NCBI GenBank assembly: GCA_023434465.1
Contig: JAEYSQ010000052.1
Span: forward strand, 1-13,526
Length of the DNA stretch: 13,526 bases
Source: Actinomycetes bacterium
GTDB lineage: Bacteria > Actinomycetota > Thermoleophilia > Solirubrobacterales > 70-9
Reading direction: 5' to 3'
Part shown: piece after piece, positions 1 through 5,968 of the stretch
Position numbering within the stretch: the stretch's first letter is position 1
Layout of the letters: every line of letters begins with the position of its first letter
Notes under the pieces: generated by a model
What the model saw: only the letters and a program-made list of their open reading frames with translations
What the model was told of the DNA's origin: nothing
The model's database searches: none
Program-made: the position numbers and the translations under genes

Positions 1-320
1 CGACAGTTTCCCTCCCGGCCGGCTCTTACACCTTCTCGGCTCAGGCCTTCGCTTTCCAGCAGGGACCGAACGGGAGCGCCGATCAGGTCATGTGTTCGAT
101 CCGCACCGGAACGAACGTGATCGCTGCTCTGCCCACCCAGACGACCATTGAGCCGTCTTCCAACTTGGTCATCGTTGGTGCGGCAACGCTCGAGGCTCCG
201 GCAACAGTCGACCTGAACTGCTCTCAGATCACTCCGCCTCCGGGCTACGCTGACACCCTGGGGATCGTCGGCGGCCGGCTGCTTGCAACCCGCGTCGGGA
301 AACTGACCACCGACCCCTAG
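1..320 (+). CDS. C-terminal part of probable secreted beta-rich protein (5' end outside window)
   Basis: The reading frame is already open at base 3 and runs 105 codons to TAG at 318-320, so the gene starts left of the window. The visible part is rich in Thr, Ser, Ala, Val and Gly, alternating like beta strands (VSLPAGSYTFSAQAFA near the left end, then NLVIVGAATLEAPATVDLNC). It has two cysteines (MCSIRTG and DLNCSQ) about 42 residues apart, which could form a disulfide. No membrane anchor or catalytic motif is visible. The pattern resembles small beta-sandwich surface proteins common in Thermoleophilia, but this is recognition of style, not a family assignment. Function unknown. It ends 8 bases before the stop codon of the convergent ric-like gene, with no clear terminator hairpin between them. 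Confidence 0.7.
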   Translation, partial: TVSLPAGSYTFSAQAFAFQQGPNGSADQVMCSIRTGTNVIAALPTQTTIEPSSNLVIVGAATLEAPATVDLNCSQITPPPGYADTLGIVGGRLLATRVGKLTTDP

Positions 321-328
321 CAGCTCGA

Positions 329-1054
329 CTACGCCTGAACCGCCATCTCGCGCACCCGGGGGAAGAGGATGTTGTTCTCCTCGTGGATGTGACGGTGTAG
401 GTCGAGTTCGAACTCGCTCATCTCGTGGAGCAGGACCCGGTGAGTGGTGCAGTGGGCACTTTCCGGCCGGTAATCGTGGCTCAGGCTCCGCATCTGCTTG
501 AGCGCCTCTCCGACCGACTGGTGATCGTCCCCGAGTGCGGTCAGCAGCCGGTCGTCCGGGTTCGCGCTGCCCTGGCCCGTCGCCACTTCCCGGCAGGCCG
601 GGAAGAGAAACTCTTCCTCCCGCTGCATGTGAGTTTCGAGTTCGCTCCGGGTCCGCGTGAAGATTTCAGCCAGTTCGATCACTTCGGGATCTTCGGCGCC
701 GTGGGCCCGGACCACCTTGGCCATCAACTCCGAGATTCGGGGCATCTCGTCGCGCAACGGTTCGTGGTGAGTCTTGACGATGTGATCGCAAAGTTCCTCG
801 ATCGATGCGTCGGAAAGGTCGTGGGCACCATCCTGGCCCTCGGTTGCCGGTCCGTCCAGGGCCGAGAGCAGTTTCGCGACGGTTTCGGGTTCGAGTCCGG
901 CGGAGCGACAGGCATCCTCGAGGGTCTGCTGCCCGCCGCAACAGTAATCGAGCCCGAGTCGTTCGAAAACGGCGGCGGTCTGCGGTCGGTCGGCCACGAT
1001 TCCACCGAGCGTATTGGCACCAGGACTGATCGGAAGTTGCTCTGACTGGCTCAT
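329..1054 (-). CDS. ric: Ric/ScdA/YtfE-type iron-sulfur cluster repair di-iron protein
   Basis: 241 residues. Proteins of this family are cytoplasmic di-iron proteins that restore Fe-S clusters damaged by nitric oxide or oxidants. An N-terminal DUF542/ScdA_N domain carries the diagnostic Cys-Cys-Gly-Gly (LGLDYCCGG, 38-41). A hemerythrin-like four-helix domain follows, with candidate iron ligands His96/97, His142 and Glu146 (HMQRE), His178 (DDHQSVG), and His222 and Glu226 (HIHEENNILFPR). Length and order match the family. An ATG at 1114 is also in frame, but I prefer 1054: the protein then begins just before the conserved GGIVADRP...FERLGLDYCCGG block, and the longer version would run through the palindrome at 1062-1086. 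No Shine-Dalgarno is visible, so the transcript may be nearly leaderless. The gene is divergent from the microprotein/DUF2200 pair, which shares that palindrome. Confidence 0.93.
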   Translation of the reverse strand: MSQSEQLPISPGANTLGGIVADRPQTAAVFERLGLDYCCGGQQTLEDACRSAGLEPETVAKLLSALDGPATEGQDGAHDLSDASIEELCDHIVKTHHEPLRDEMPRISELMAKVVRAHGAEDPEVIELAEIFTRTRSELETHMQREEEFLFPACREVATGQGSANPDDRLLTALGDDHQSVGEALKQMRSLSHDYRPESAHCTTHRVLLHEMSEFELDLHRHIHEENNILFPRVREMAVQA

Positions 1055-1061
1055 GAATCTA

Positions 1062-1086
1062 TTTTTACACAACCCCTGTGTAAAAA
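1062..1086. promoter_or_regulatory. Perfect 10-bp inverted repeat, probable operator between divergent genes
   Basis: TTTTTACACA (1062-1071) and TGTGTAAAAA (1077-1086) are exact reverse complements around a 5-base spacer (ACCCC). This AT-rich block stands out in GC-rich DNA. Its centre (1074) lies 20 bases upstream of the ric-type ATG. It also lies about 40 bases upstream of the predicted start of the plus-strand microprotein, a position typical of class II activator sites. On the minus strand a TTTACA/17/TAGATT promoter-like pair (1084-1079 and 1061-1056) spans it, but that would place transcription start inside the first codons, so the exact promoter is unsettled. The regulator is not encoded in the window. 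Nitric-oxide or redox sensors are plausible from the ric context only. Confidence 0.75.
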
Positions 1087-1096
1087 GAATGCCAAT

Positions 1097-1106
1097 CGCA
1101 TACGAT
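1097..1106 (+). promoter_or_regulatory. Candidate -10 region (TACGAT) for leaderless microprotein gene
   Basis: CGCATACGAT ends seven bases before the A of the ATG at 1114, the spacing expected if transcription starts on the start codon. The same ten bases recur at 10606-10615 in a much clearer promoter. No good -35 hexamer lies 17 bases upstream. The right arm of the palindrome covers that place, which fits activator- or repressor-controlled initiation. Confidence 0.5.
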
Positions 1107-1113
1107 GTGCCCA

Positions 1114-1293
1114 ATGGCCGAATCGAGCGAGGAGCTGAGGCGGGAGTTCGAGGAGCTCGCGCAGGCGGAGGCGTCGCTGGATTCCGGTCTGGAGTCGGCG
1201 CCCCGGAAAAGCGTGCCCGGCTGGATCTACTGGGTCCTGATCGCCGACCTGATCATCATTGGCGCAGTCGTCATGATCGTGGTTGCGGACTGA
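1114..1293 (+). CDS. Single-helix membrane microprotein
   Basis: 59 residues (62 if the in-frame ATG at 1105 is used). The N-terminal half is acidic and helix-forming (SSEELRREFEELAQAEASL). A short basic linker (PRKS) follows, then one hydrophobic segment at about residues 36-57 (WIYWVLIADLIIIGAVVMIV) and the tail AD. The linker suggests N-in orientation under the positive-inside rule. I chose ATG 1114 because it sits seven bases after a TACGAT -10 and there is no ribosome site for either start. Its TGA overlaps the ATG of the DUF2200 gene by one base (TGATG), so the two are probably translationally coupled and may work together. I recognise no family. It is probably real because of the membrane-helix composition, the coupling and the promoter placement. 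Confidence 0.72.
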   Translation: MAESSEELRREFEELAQAEASLDSGLESAPRKSVPGWIYWVLIADLIIIGAVVMIVVAD

Positions 1294-1649
1294 TGGCTGG
1301 CCACCGCATATACAGAATGAGCTTCGGGAGCGTCTATCCGCACTATGTCGCGAAGGCGGAAAAGAAAGACCGGAGCAAAGAGGAGGTTGACCAGATCATC
1401 TGCTGGCTGACCGGTTACAGCGATAAACAACTAGCGACGAGAATCGATGACGGAACCGATCTCGAGAGTTTCTTCGACCAGGCGCCAAAACTGAACCCGG
1501 CCCGGAAGGAGATCACCGGGGTGATCTGTGGAATCCGGGTCGAGGAGATCGAAGAACCCCTGATGCAGGAGATCCGTTACCTCGACAAGCTCATCGACGA
1601 GCTGGCCAGGAACAAATCAATGGAGAAGATCCTCCGCCAGCCAGCCTAG
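1293..1649 (+). CDS. DUF2200 family protein
   Basis: 118 residues, the usual size of this compact cytoplasmic family. The match is clear along the whole length: HRIYRMSFGSVYPHYVAKAEKK at the start, EVDQIICWLTGYS in the middle, then FFDQAPKLNP and the hallmark IEEPLMQEIRYLDKLIDEL near the end. The molecular function of DUF2200 is not established. No signal peptide, membrane segment or catalytic motif is apparent. The ATG overlaps the stop of the membrane microprotein by one base, so translation is probably coupled. Many family members are encoded alone; pairing with a membrane microprotein beside a Ric-type gene is the notable context here. A longer in-frame opening upstream (from 1014) is only an extension through the microprotein and the operator, and lacks family similarity. 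Confidence 0.92.
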   Translation: MAGHRIYRMSFGSVYPHYVAKAEKKDRSKEEVDQIICWLTGYSDKQLATRIDDGTDLESFFDQAPKLNPARKEITGVICGIRVEEIEEPLMQEIRYLDKLIDELARNKSMEKILRQPA

Positions 1650-1655
1650 TTCGCC

Positions 1656-1678
1656 GGTTCCAGGTCCCAGGTTCCAGG
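1656..1678. repeat. Short tandem heptamer repeat, about 3.3 copies
   Basis: Three consecutive seven-base units, GGTTCCA (1656-1662), GGTCCCA (1663-1669) and GGTTCCA (1670-1676), are followed by a partial GG. The array starts seven bases after the DUF2200 stop codon, in the 73-base gap before the 3' end of the convergent tRNA. It has only weak self-complementarity and no T run, so it is not a standard terminator. Confidence 0.7.
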
Positions 1679-1722
1679 GGATTTGTTGGTGGCGGAACGG
1701 CTTGGCATTGGGCTGCAATCAG

Positions 1723-1796
1723 TACCGGGGGAGGGACTCGAACCCCCGACACGCGGATTATGATTCCGCTGCTCTAACCAGCTGAGCTACCCCGGC
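1723..1796 (-). tRNA. tRNA with CAT anticodon, probably elongator tRNA-Met
   Basis: 74 bases fold into a complete cloverleaf on the minus strand: acceptor GCCGGGG with CCCCGGT, D arm GCTC/GAGC with loop AGCTGGTTA, anticodon stem GCGGA/TCCGC with loop ATCATAA (anticodon CAT), variable region GTGTC, and T stem GGGGG/CCCTC around TTCGAGT. The discriminator base is A and CCA is not encoded. The first acceptor pair is a G-U wobble. The initiator is unlikely because there is no 1-72 mismatch and no three G-C pairs in the anticodon stem. A tRNA-Ile2 whose C34 becomes lysidine cannot be excluded from sequence alone. The 5' end is 17 bases from the start of a divergent methyltransferase gene, so the tRNA promoter must lie inside that coding region. 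Confidence 0.93.
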
Positions 1797-1806
1797 GGGG
1801 ACGGAG

Positions 1807-1812
1807 AGTCTA
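1807..1812 (-). promoter_or_regulatory. Candidate -10 (TAGACT) for the tRNA gene
   Basis: On the minus strand TAGACT would start transcription a few bases before the mature tRNA 5' end. It abuts the start codon of the divergent methyltransferase. No convincing -35 is seen at the right distance, so this is tentative. Confidence 0.3.
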
Positions 1813-1813
1813 G

Positions 1814-2347
1814 ATGATGAAGGGTCGAATTCGTTGGGCGGTTGACGGGCTCGGATTGACCGGCGGTGAACGGGTGCTCGAGGTCGGGCCGGGCCACGGA
1901 GTGGCGCTCGACTACTGCGCCGAAGAACTTCCGGACGGACTGATGGTTGGCCTGGATCGCTCGGCCAAGATGCTCGCTGCGGCAGCCAAACGAAACCAGA
2001 GCCACATCGAAGCGGGGCGGATCGAACTGATCGAGGGAACGCCCGACACGGTCGTTGATGAGCTGGCGAGGCTCGGGCCGTTCGACCGGATTCTCGCCCT
2101 GCGTGTGCGCGACTTTCTCGACCAGCCGACGAGGACCCTGGCCCCGATCGTCCCGCTGCTAGCCGAGGATGCAGAGGTCCATTTCGTTTTTGATTCGCCG
2201 GGCGGTGCCGATCTGGGAGAAATGGCCGCACGGATGGAAGCTCGATTCACCGAGTACGGGCTCCGGCCCGGTCGGATCGAAGCGGGCAGCGGCGACAAGT
2301 TCACCGCGGTAAGGGTTACCGGCCTCGCGCCGGGAACTCAGAAGTAG
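1814..2347 (+). CDS. Class I SAM-dependent methyltransferase
   Basis: 177 residues with a Rossmann-type SAM-binding core. Motif I is VLEVGPGHG (21-29). The acidic residue expected to bind the SAM ribose is Asp48 in VGLDRS, followed by MLAAAAKR typical of small methyltransferases. A motif IV-like strand, GPFDRILAL, is at 89-96, and VHFVFDSPGG at about 122-131 forms the next strand. The substrate cannot be told; the protein is short, with no extra substrate domain. GGAGAG at 1803-1808 is a suitable ribosome site for ATG 1814 (ATG 1817 is also possible). The gene starts 17 bases from a divergent tRNA, so its promoter overlaps the tRNA gene. Its stop lies within the end of the convergent TMEM175-like gene, a 10-base overlap. 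Confidence 0.85.
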   Translation: MMKGRIRWAVDGLGLTGGERVLEVGPGHGVALDYCAEELPDGLMVGLDRSAKMLAAAAKRNQSHIEAGRIELIEGTPDTVVDELARLGPFDRILALRVRDFLDQPTRTLAPIVPLLAEDAEVHFVFDSPGGADLGEMAARMEARFTEYGLRPGRIEAGSGDKFTAVRVTGLAPGTQK

Positions 2348-3009
2348 TCCGAGTCCGGACCCAGGCGACGTTCGATCAGGATGCTGATCGGGAAGTTGAT
2401 CAGGATCCAGGCGGCGAGGGCGAGGGTGGAGGAAGTCATCAGGCCGACCGGGATCGCGAGCCCGAATACGAGCACCGGCGCCAGGGCGACGGTCAGCCCG
2501 TAACGGACCGCGCGGGGTGACGGGTCGCCCTTCAGCAGCCGGCGATGGTGCGCCCAGATGAACAGAGCCACCTCAAGAAGGCTGATCAGCAGCAGCGTCA
2601 CCAGGTAGACGACCACCGTGATCGGCTCGGATGAGTAACGATCGAGCAGAGCCGTCGGGAGCGGCAAGAACGCGACAACCGCCAGGTAGACCACGTTGAT
2701 GCCGGTGTAAACCGGATCCATTGCCTTCAGGTGCCGGACGAAACGGTGGTTCGAGAGCCAGTAATAGGCCAGTACGGCAATCGAGATCAGGTAAGTGAGC
2801 AGTTCTCCGTCGATCGATTTGAGCTCTTCACCGAGACCCTCCGGTTCGACCCGGGGGATCCCGATGGTCAGGACCAGCAGGGTCATCGCGATCGCGTAGA
2901 TCCCGTCGGTCAGTGCGACCACCCGGTTGAACTCGGTCGATTCCCGCGGGTACGCGATCCGGTTCTCTCCTGGATCCCCGCTGGAAGGTCCCTTGCCGGT
3001 CCCGGACAT
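2338..3009 (-). CDS. TMEM175-like (DUF1211) six-helix channel protein
   Basis: 223 residues with about six predicted membrane helices (roughly 29-50, 68-84, 104-122, 130-152, 170-190 and 193-211). Bacterial TMEM175 proteins form tetrameric cation channels, usually potassium-permeable. The first helix matches the family pattern (RVVALTDGIYAIAMTLLVL, 29-47). However, the usual Phe-Ser-Asp signature reads Leu-Thr-Asp (33-35). The second helix and the following WLSNHRF...D region are also typical. The start at 3009 overlaps the stop of the ABC permease gene by one base (TGATG), and GGAGAAGGG lies just upstream, so it is the last, translationally coupled gene of the exporter operon. A longer in-frame opening to 3156 overlaps the permease and has no family similarity. 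Ion selectivity cannot be inferred. Confidence 0.88.
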   Translation of the reverse strand: MSGTGKGPSSGDPGENRIAYPRESTEFNRVVALTDGIYAIAMTLLVLTIGIPRVEPEGLGEELKSIDGELLTYLISIAVLAYYWLSNHRFVRHLKAMDPVYTGINVVYLAVVAFLPLPTALLDRYSSEPITVVVYLVTLLLISLLEVALFIWAHHRRLLKGDPSPRAVRYGLTVALAPVLVFGLAIPVGLMTSSTLALAAWILINFPISILIERRLGPDSDYF

Positions 3010-4589
3010 CAGGCGAGGTCCCTTCTCCGCCAGAGCGCGAGCCCAGCCGCGGTGAAAGCGAGCGACAGCAGCGTCATGATCAGCAGCGGTGCCAGATCGA
3101 CCGGAACGGCCGGGACCGCCGGAGTGTGGGAGAAGGGGGAGAGGTCGACGATCCATCGCGGTAGGTCACCAAACGATGCGAGGGTCCAGATCAGGATGAA
3201 GGCCGCAAAGAGTCCCCAGGCGAGAGGTCCGAGCCGGGAGGAGATTCCGAAAAGCAGCAATGCCAGGCCGCCGGTTACCCACATCGCCGGCACCTGGGCG
3301 AAACCGGAGGCGAACAGTTCGCTGGTCCGGCTGAAATCGCCGCTCGCGAAGCCGAGCCCGATGCCCAGCCCGAGACCGGTAAGGCTGATCATCAAGGCGC
3401 TGGCCAGATACGCGATCAGCACGTGACTTGCGGCCCAGCGCACCTTCCCGAGCGGCGCCGAAAGTAGCAGCGAGGCCCGGTCGTGCCTTTCCTCGCTGTG
3501 GGGGCGCAGCACCGCGCTGACCGTGAACCCCGCCCCGAGAACCGCGATCACGGTCAGGATCGAGGCGAAGAACGAGTCCAGCAGGTCGGTGCCGGCCGAT
3601 GCGAACGCCTCGGTTACCGCCGCGCTCGATTTGAGGATGTCCTCGATGTTGTTGCTGATCGCGCCGATCGCTACCGCGTAGACGAGCAGCATGGCCGTCC
3701 AGGCGATGACCGACCCCCGGTGCAGGCGGAATGAAAACCCGAGCGGATGGAGGATCGACGGCGAGGCGTGATCCGGCCCGGGACGAGGCTGGATCAGTCC
3801 GCCCCCGATGTCGCGACGGGCAAGCAGCCAGAAGGACAGCAGAACGGCGAGCGCGCTCGCCGTCAACGGCAACAGAAGCGGCCCCCAGAGGTTGTCCCAG
3901 AAAGGTCTGGTCTGCTGGGCCCAGCCCAACGGCGAGAACCAGGTGAGCACCCCGTTGCCCGTATCGCCGATCGCCCTGAGCAGCCAGGCGACGCCGATCA
4001 CGATCCCGACCAGTCCGCGCGCGGCCCGGGCCTTCTGGGTGATCTGGGCGAAAACTGCGGTCGTGCCGGTGATGACTAGGCCGAAACCGAGCACGGCCGA
4101 TGCGAGCAGGATCGACGGTCCGATCCCGTAGCCACCGATCGCCAGGACCGCGACGTACCCGGCAGCGGCGACCGTGAGAGTGGCCGAGGTGACGGCCAGT
4201 GCGGCGGTGAGCGGCGCAAGCCGGCCGGATCCCGACGTCAAGAGCAGCTCGGTACGGCCGTCCTCTTCCTCGGCCCGGCTGTGCCTGATCACGCTGAACA
4301 TCGCAAAGACACCGCTGATGATCGAAATCGCCGGCACGCTTTCCCAGGCGGTGGTGCCGCCCAGGGTGCCGAGGCCACCAGTGGGCCCATGAATAGCGAT
4401 CAGGGCCGGATTGCCGGCGACACTCTGTTTGAGCGCATCAAGTTCAGCCTGGGTTCCGTAGAGACTTACGTAACTGATCACGTAGACCACCATCCAGCCG
4501 ACCAGGCCGACCAGAGAAAACGGAATGATCAGCCGATCGCGACGCAGGGCGAACCTGATCGCCTCCCCGGTCCCGGCGAATCGGTTCAT
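3009..4589 (-). CDS. ABC-2 type exporter permease (polyketide/drug-exporter type, duplicated)
   Basis: 526 residues and about twelve hydrophobic segments, the size of fused two-half permeases of the COG3559 (TnrB3-like) group, which pair with a separate ATPase to export drugs or polyketides. The internal duplication shows as two copies of the cytoplasmic coupling motif: EEEDGRTELLLTSGSGRLAP in the N-terminal half and the more degenerate EERHDRASLLLSAPLGKVRW in the second. Each is followed by a membrane helix. Other family-like features are FSPLGWAQQTRPF and LSPFSHTPAVPAVPV. The start ATG overlaps the stop of the ATPase gene by four bases (ATGA), without its own good ribosome site, so it relies on coupling. 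The substrate is unknown; no biosynthetic genes are nearby, so export of a toxic compound or a lipid is equally possible. Confidence 0.92.
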   Translation of the reverse strand: MNRFAGTGEAIRFALRRDRLIIPFSLVGLVGWMVVYVISYVSLYGTQAELDALKQSVAGNPALIAIHGPTGGLGTLGGTTAWESVPAISIISGVFAMFSVIRHSRAEEEDGRTELLLTSGSGRLAPLTAALAVTSATLTVAAAGYVAVLAIGGYGIGPSILLASAVLGFGLVITGTTAVFAQITQKARAARGLVGIVIGVAWLLRAIGDTGNGVLTWFSPLGWAQQTRPFWDNLWGPLLLPLTASALAVLLSFWLLARRDIGGGLIQPRPGPDHASPSILHPLGFSFRLHRGSVIAWTAMLLVYAVAIGAISNNIEDILKSSAAVTEAFASAGTDLLDSFFASILTVIAVLGAGFTVSAVLRPHSEERHDRASLLLSAPLGKVRWAASHVLIAYLASALMISLTGLGLGIGLGFASGDFSRTSELFASGFAQVPAMWVTGGLALLLFGISSRLGPLAWGLFAAFILIWTLASFGDLPRWIVDLSPFSHTPAVPAVPVDLAPLLIMTLLSLAFTAAGLALWRRRDLA

Positions 4590-5320
4590 TTGTTCGCGTA
4601 CACGCCGAGGAACAGATCCTCAAGCGAAAGTGCGCCGGAATCCCGGCCTGCGGCGGCCGCAAGGCGGCGCAGGTCATCGAGCGTGCCGGTCTCCACGGTC
4701 TTGCCCGACCGGATGATCGTAAACGTGTCGGCGACGTGCTCGAGTTGACCGAGAATGTGACTGGAAAGAAGGATGGTGTTGCCGCGCGCCGTGATCTCCT
4801 TTACGCACTCCTGGAAGACCGCTTCCTTCAGCGGGTCAAGGCCGGAGGTCGGTTCGTCGAACACGAACAGTTCCGCGTCGGTAGCCAGGGCAGCGATCAG
4901 TGCCACCTTCTGACGGTTGCCCTTCGAGTAGGCCTGCGCCTTCTTGGTCAGGTCCAGCTCGAATCGTTCGACCAGCTCCTTGCGTCGCCGCGGATCGATT
5001 CCGCCTCGCAGCGACCCGAGCATGTCGATCGTTTCACCGCCGGTCAGGTTCGGCCAGAGGTTGACGTCGCCCGGTACATAGGCGAGCCGCCGGTGAAGGT
5101 CGACCGCATTCCGCCAGGGATCGCTGCCAAAGAGCCGGGCGCTCCCGGCGCTCGCCTTGATCAGGCCGAGCAGGATCCGGATCGCGGTTGACTTTCCCGA
5201 ACCGTTCGGCCCCAGCAAGCCGTGCACCTGTCCCGGCTCGACGGTGAGATCGAGCCCGTCGAGAGCCCGGGTGCTGCCGAAGTTCTTGACCAGACCGTCG
5301 AGTTCGATCACCGGCTTCAT
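4586..5320 (-). CDS. ABC transporter ATP-binding protein (drug-exporter type)
   Basis: 244 residues, a single nucleotide-binding domain that would dimerise and drive the adjacent permease. Walker A is GPNGSGKST (37-45), the signature is YSKGNRQKV (131-139), Walker B is LFVFDEP (151-157), the D-loop is SGLD (159-162) and the switch His is 188 (LLSSH). The Q-loop glutamine is absent: the sequence reads YVPGDVNLWPNLTGGE (81-96). That form, together with YSKGxRQKV in place of LSGGQ, is typical of the antibiotic/polyketide exporter branch. The C-terminal 30 residues form a short tail after the conserved domain. The gene lies nine bases after the unknown membrane protein gene and overlaps the permease gene by four bases. 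Confidence 0.95.
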   Translation of the reverse strand: MKPVIELDGLVKNFGSTRALDGLDLTVEPGQVHGLLGPNGSGKSTAIRILLGLIKASAGSARLFGSDPWRNAVDLHRRLAYVPGDVNLWPNLTGGETIDMLGSLRGGIDPRRRKELVERFELDLTKKAQAYSKGNRQKVALIAALATDAELFVFDEPTSGLDPLKEAVFQECVKEITARGNTILLSSHILGQLEHVADTFTIIRSGKTVETGTLDDLRRLAAAAGRDSGALSLEDLFLGVYANK

Positions 5321-5329
5321 GTTCGCAAC

Positions 5330-5917
5330 CTAGCGAAGGTCGACGTGGTGGAAGGCGGGCAGCAACCGTTCGCGCAACTGTTCCGCTGCCACGGATTCCG
5401 GCTCATCCCGGGTGAGCAGGAACACCTCGGTCGCGTCAAAGGTGGCGAGCTGGTCATCAACCGCCTGGACCAGGTCCTCGTCACCGACCCGGGCCGAGGC
5501 ATCGACGCCGGCCAGGGTGAGCGAGGCGACCGAGACGACGAGGTCGCGCTGGGCTCGGTCGCGGGCCCGTTCGAGGTCGGTCGCCCAGCGCCGCAGAAAG
5601 GTGTTCGCGGCCGGGGTGAGGATCCGGATCTCGGCGTCGTTTTCGTCGAAGCCGAGCCGGACCTCGTCGGCGATCCGCTGAATCGCGCGGTCGTCCTCGA
5701 TCGGAAAGGTGGTGACGATCAGCAGCCGGCGGGCAAGTTCCGGATGTGGCTTGCGGCCGATCGGATCACGCGGGATGACGAGCATCGCGATGACCGCCAG
5801 CGCGACGAGCGAGAGTCCGGCGATCGAGATTCCCAGTCCGGGACCGCCGAGTGCGAAACCGATCGCGGCCGGGACGATGATCGCGAGCAGGATCAGGGGA
5901 GGATGCCAGGACTTCAC
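5330..5917 (-). CDS. Hypothetical two-helix membrane protein, first gene of the exporter operon
   Basis: 195 residues from a GTG start. Two hydrophobic segments at about 7-25 and 28-49 form an N-terminal hairpin, then RDPIGRKPHPELARR leads into a soluble domain of about 130 residues. That domain alternates strands and helices (LLIVTTFPIED, AEIRILTPAAN, DLVVSVASLTLAGV, ATEVFLLTRDEPES), suggesting a Rossmann-like or USP-like alpha/beta fold. No nucleotide-binding or catalytic motif is evident and I do not recognise a family. It lies nine bases upstream of the ABC ATPase and is likely co-transcribed, so it may modulate the exporter. A TACGGT -10 six bases before GTG suggests a leaderless start. 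An upstream hairpin at 5930-5957 separates it from the VOC gene. Confidence 0.75.
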   Translation of the reverse strand: MKSWHPPLILLAIIVPAAIGFALGGPGLGISIAGLSLVALAVIAMLVIPRDPIGRKPHPELARRLLIVTTFPIEDDRAIQRIADEVRLGFDENDAEIRILTPAANTFLRRWATDLERARDRAQRDLVVSVASLTLAGVDASARVGDEDLVQAVDDQLATFDATEVFLLTRDEPESVAAEQLRERLLPAFHHVDLR

Positions 5918-5923
5918 ACCCTG

Positions 5924-5929
5924 ACCGTA
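5924..5929 (-). promoter_or_regulatory. Candidate -10 (TACGGT) of the exporter operon
   Basis: On the minus strand TACGGT is followed by six bases and then the GTG start at 5917, the spacing of a leaderless promoter. No matching -35 is seen. The hairpin at 5930-5957 occupies that region. Confidence 0.35.
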
Positions 5930-5957
5930 CCCGCCCGGAGGGATCAGACCGGGCGGG
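5930..5957 (-). terminator. GC-rich hairpin downstream of the VOC gene
   Basis: CCCGCCCGG (5930-5938) and CCGGGCGGG (5949-5957) are exact reverse complements around a 10-base loop. The hairpin starts 12 bases past the stop codon of the VOC gene. There is no T run after it on the minus strand, so it would be a U-tract-less terminator as often proposed in actinobacteria. It abuts the candidate -10 of the next gene and could instead be a regulatory element. Confidence 0.55.
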
Positions 5958-5968
5958 GACTTTCGCGC

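Noticed and set aside
1014..1292. Extension of the DUF2200 frame upstream to an ATG at 1014
   Set aside because: It would run through the ric start, the palindrome and the microprotein. Family similarity begins at 1293, where a TGATG overlap gives a natural start.
3010..3156. 49-residue N-terminal extension of the TMEM175-like protein
   Set aside because: It overlaps the permease coding region in another frame, has no hydrophobic or conserved character, and the coupled ATG at 3009 has a ribosome site.
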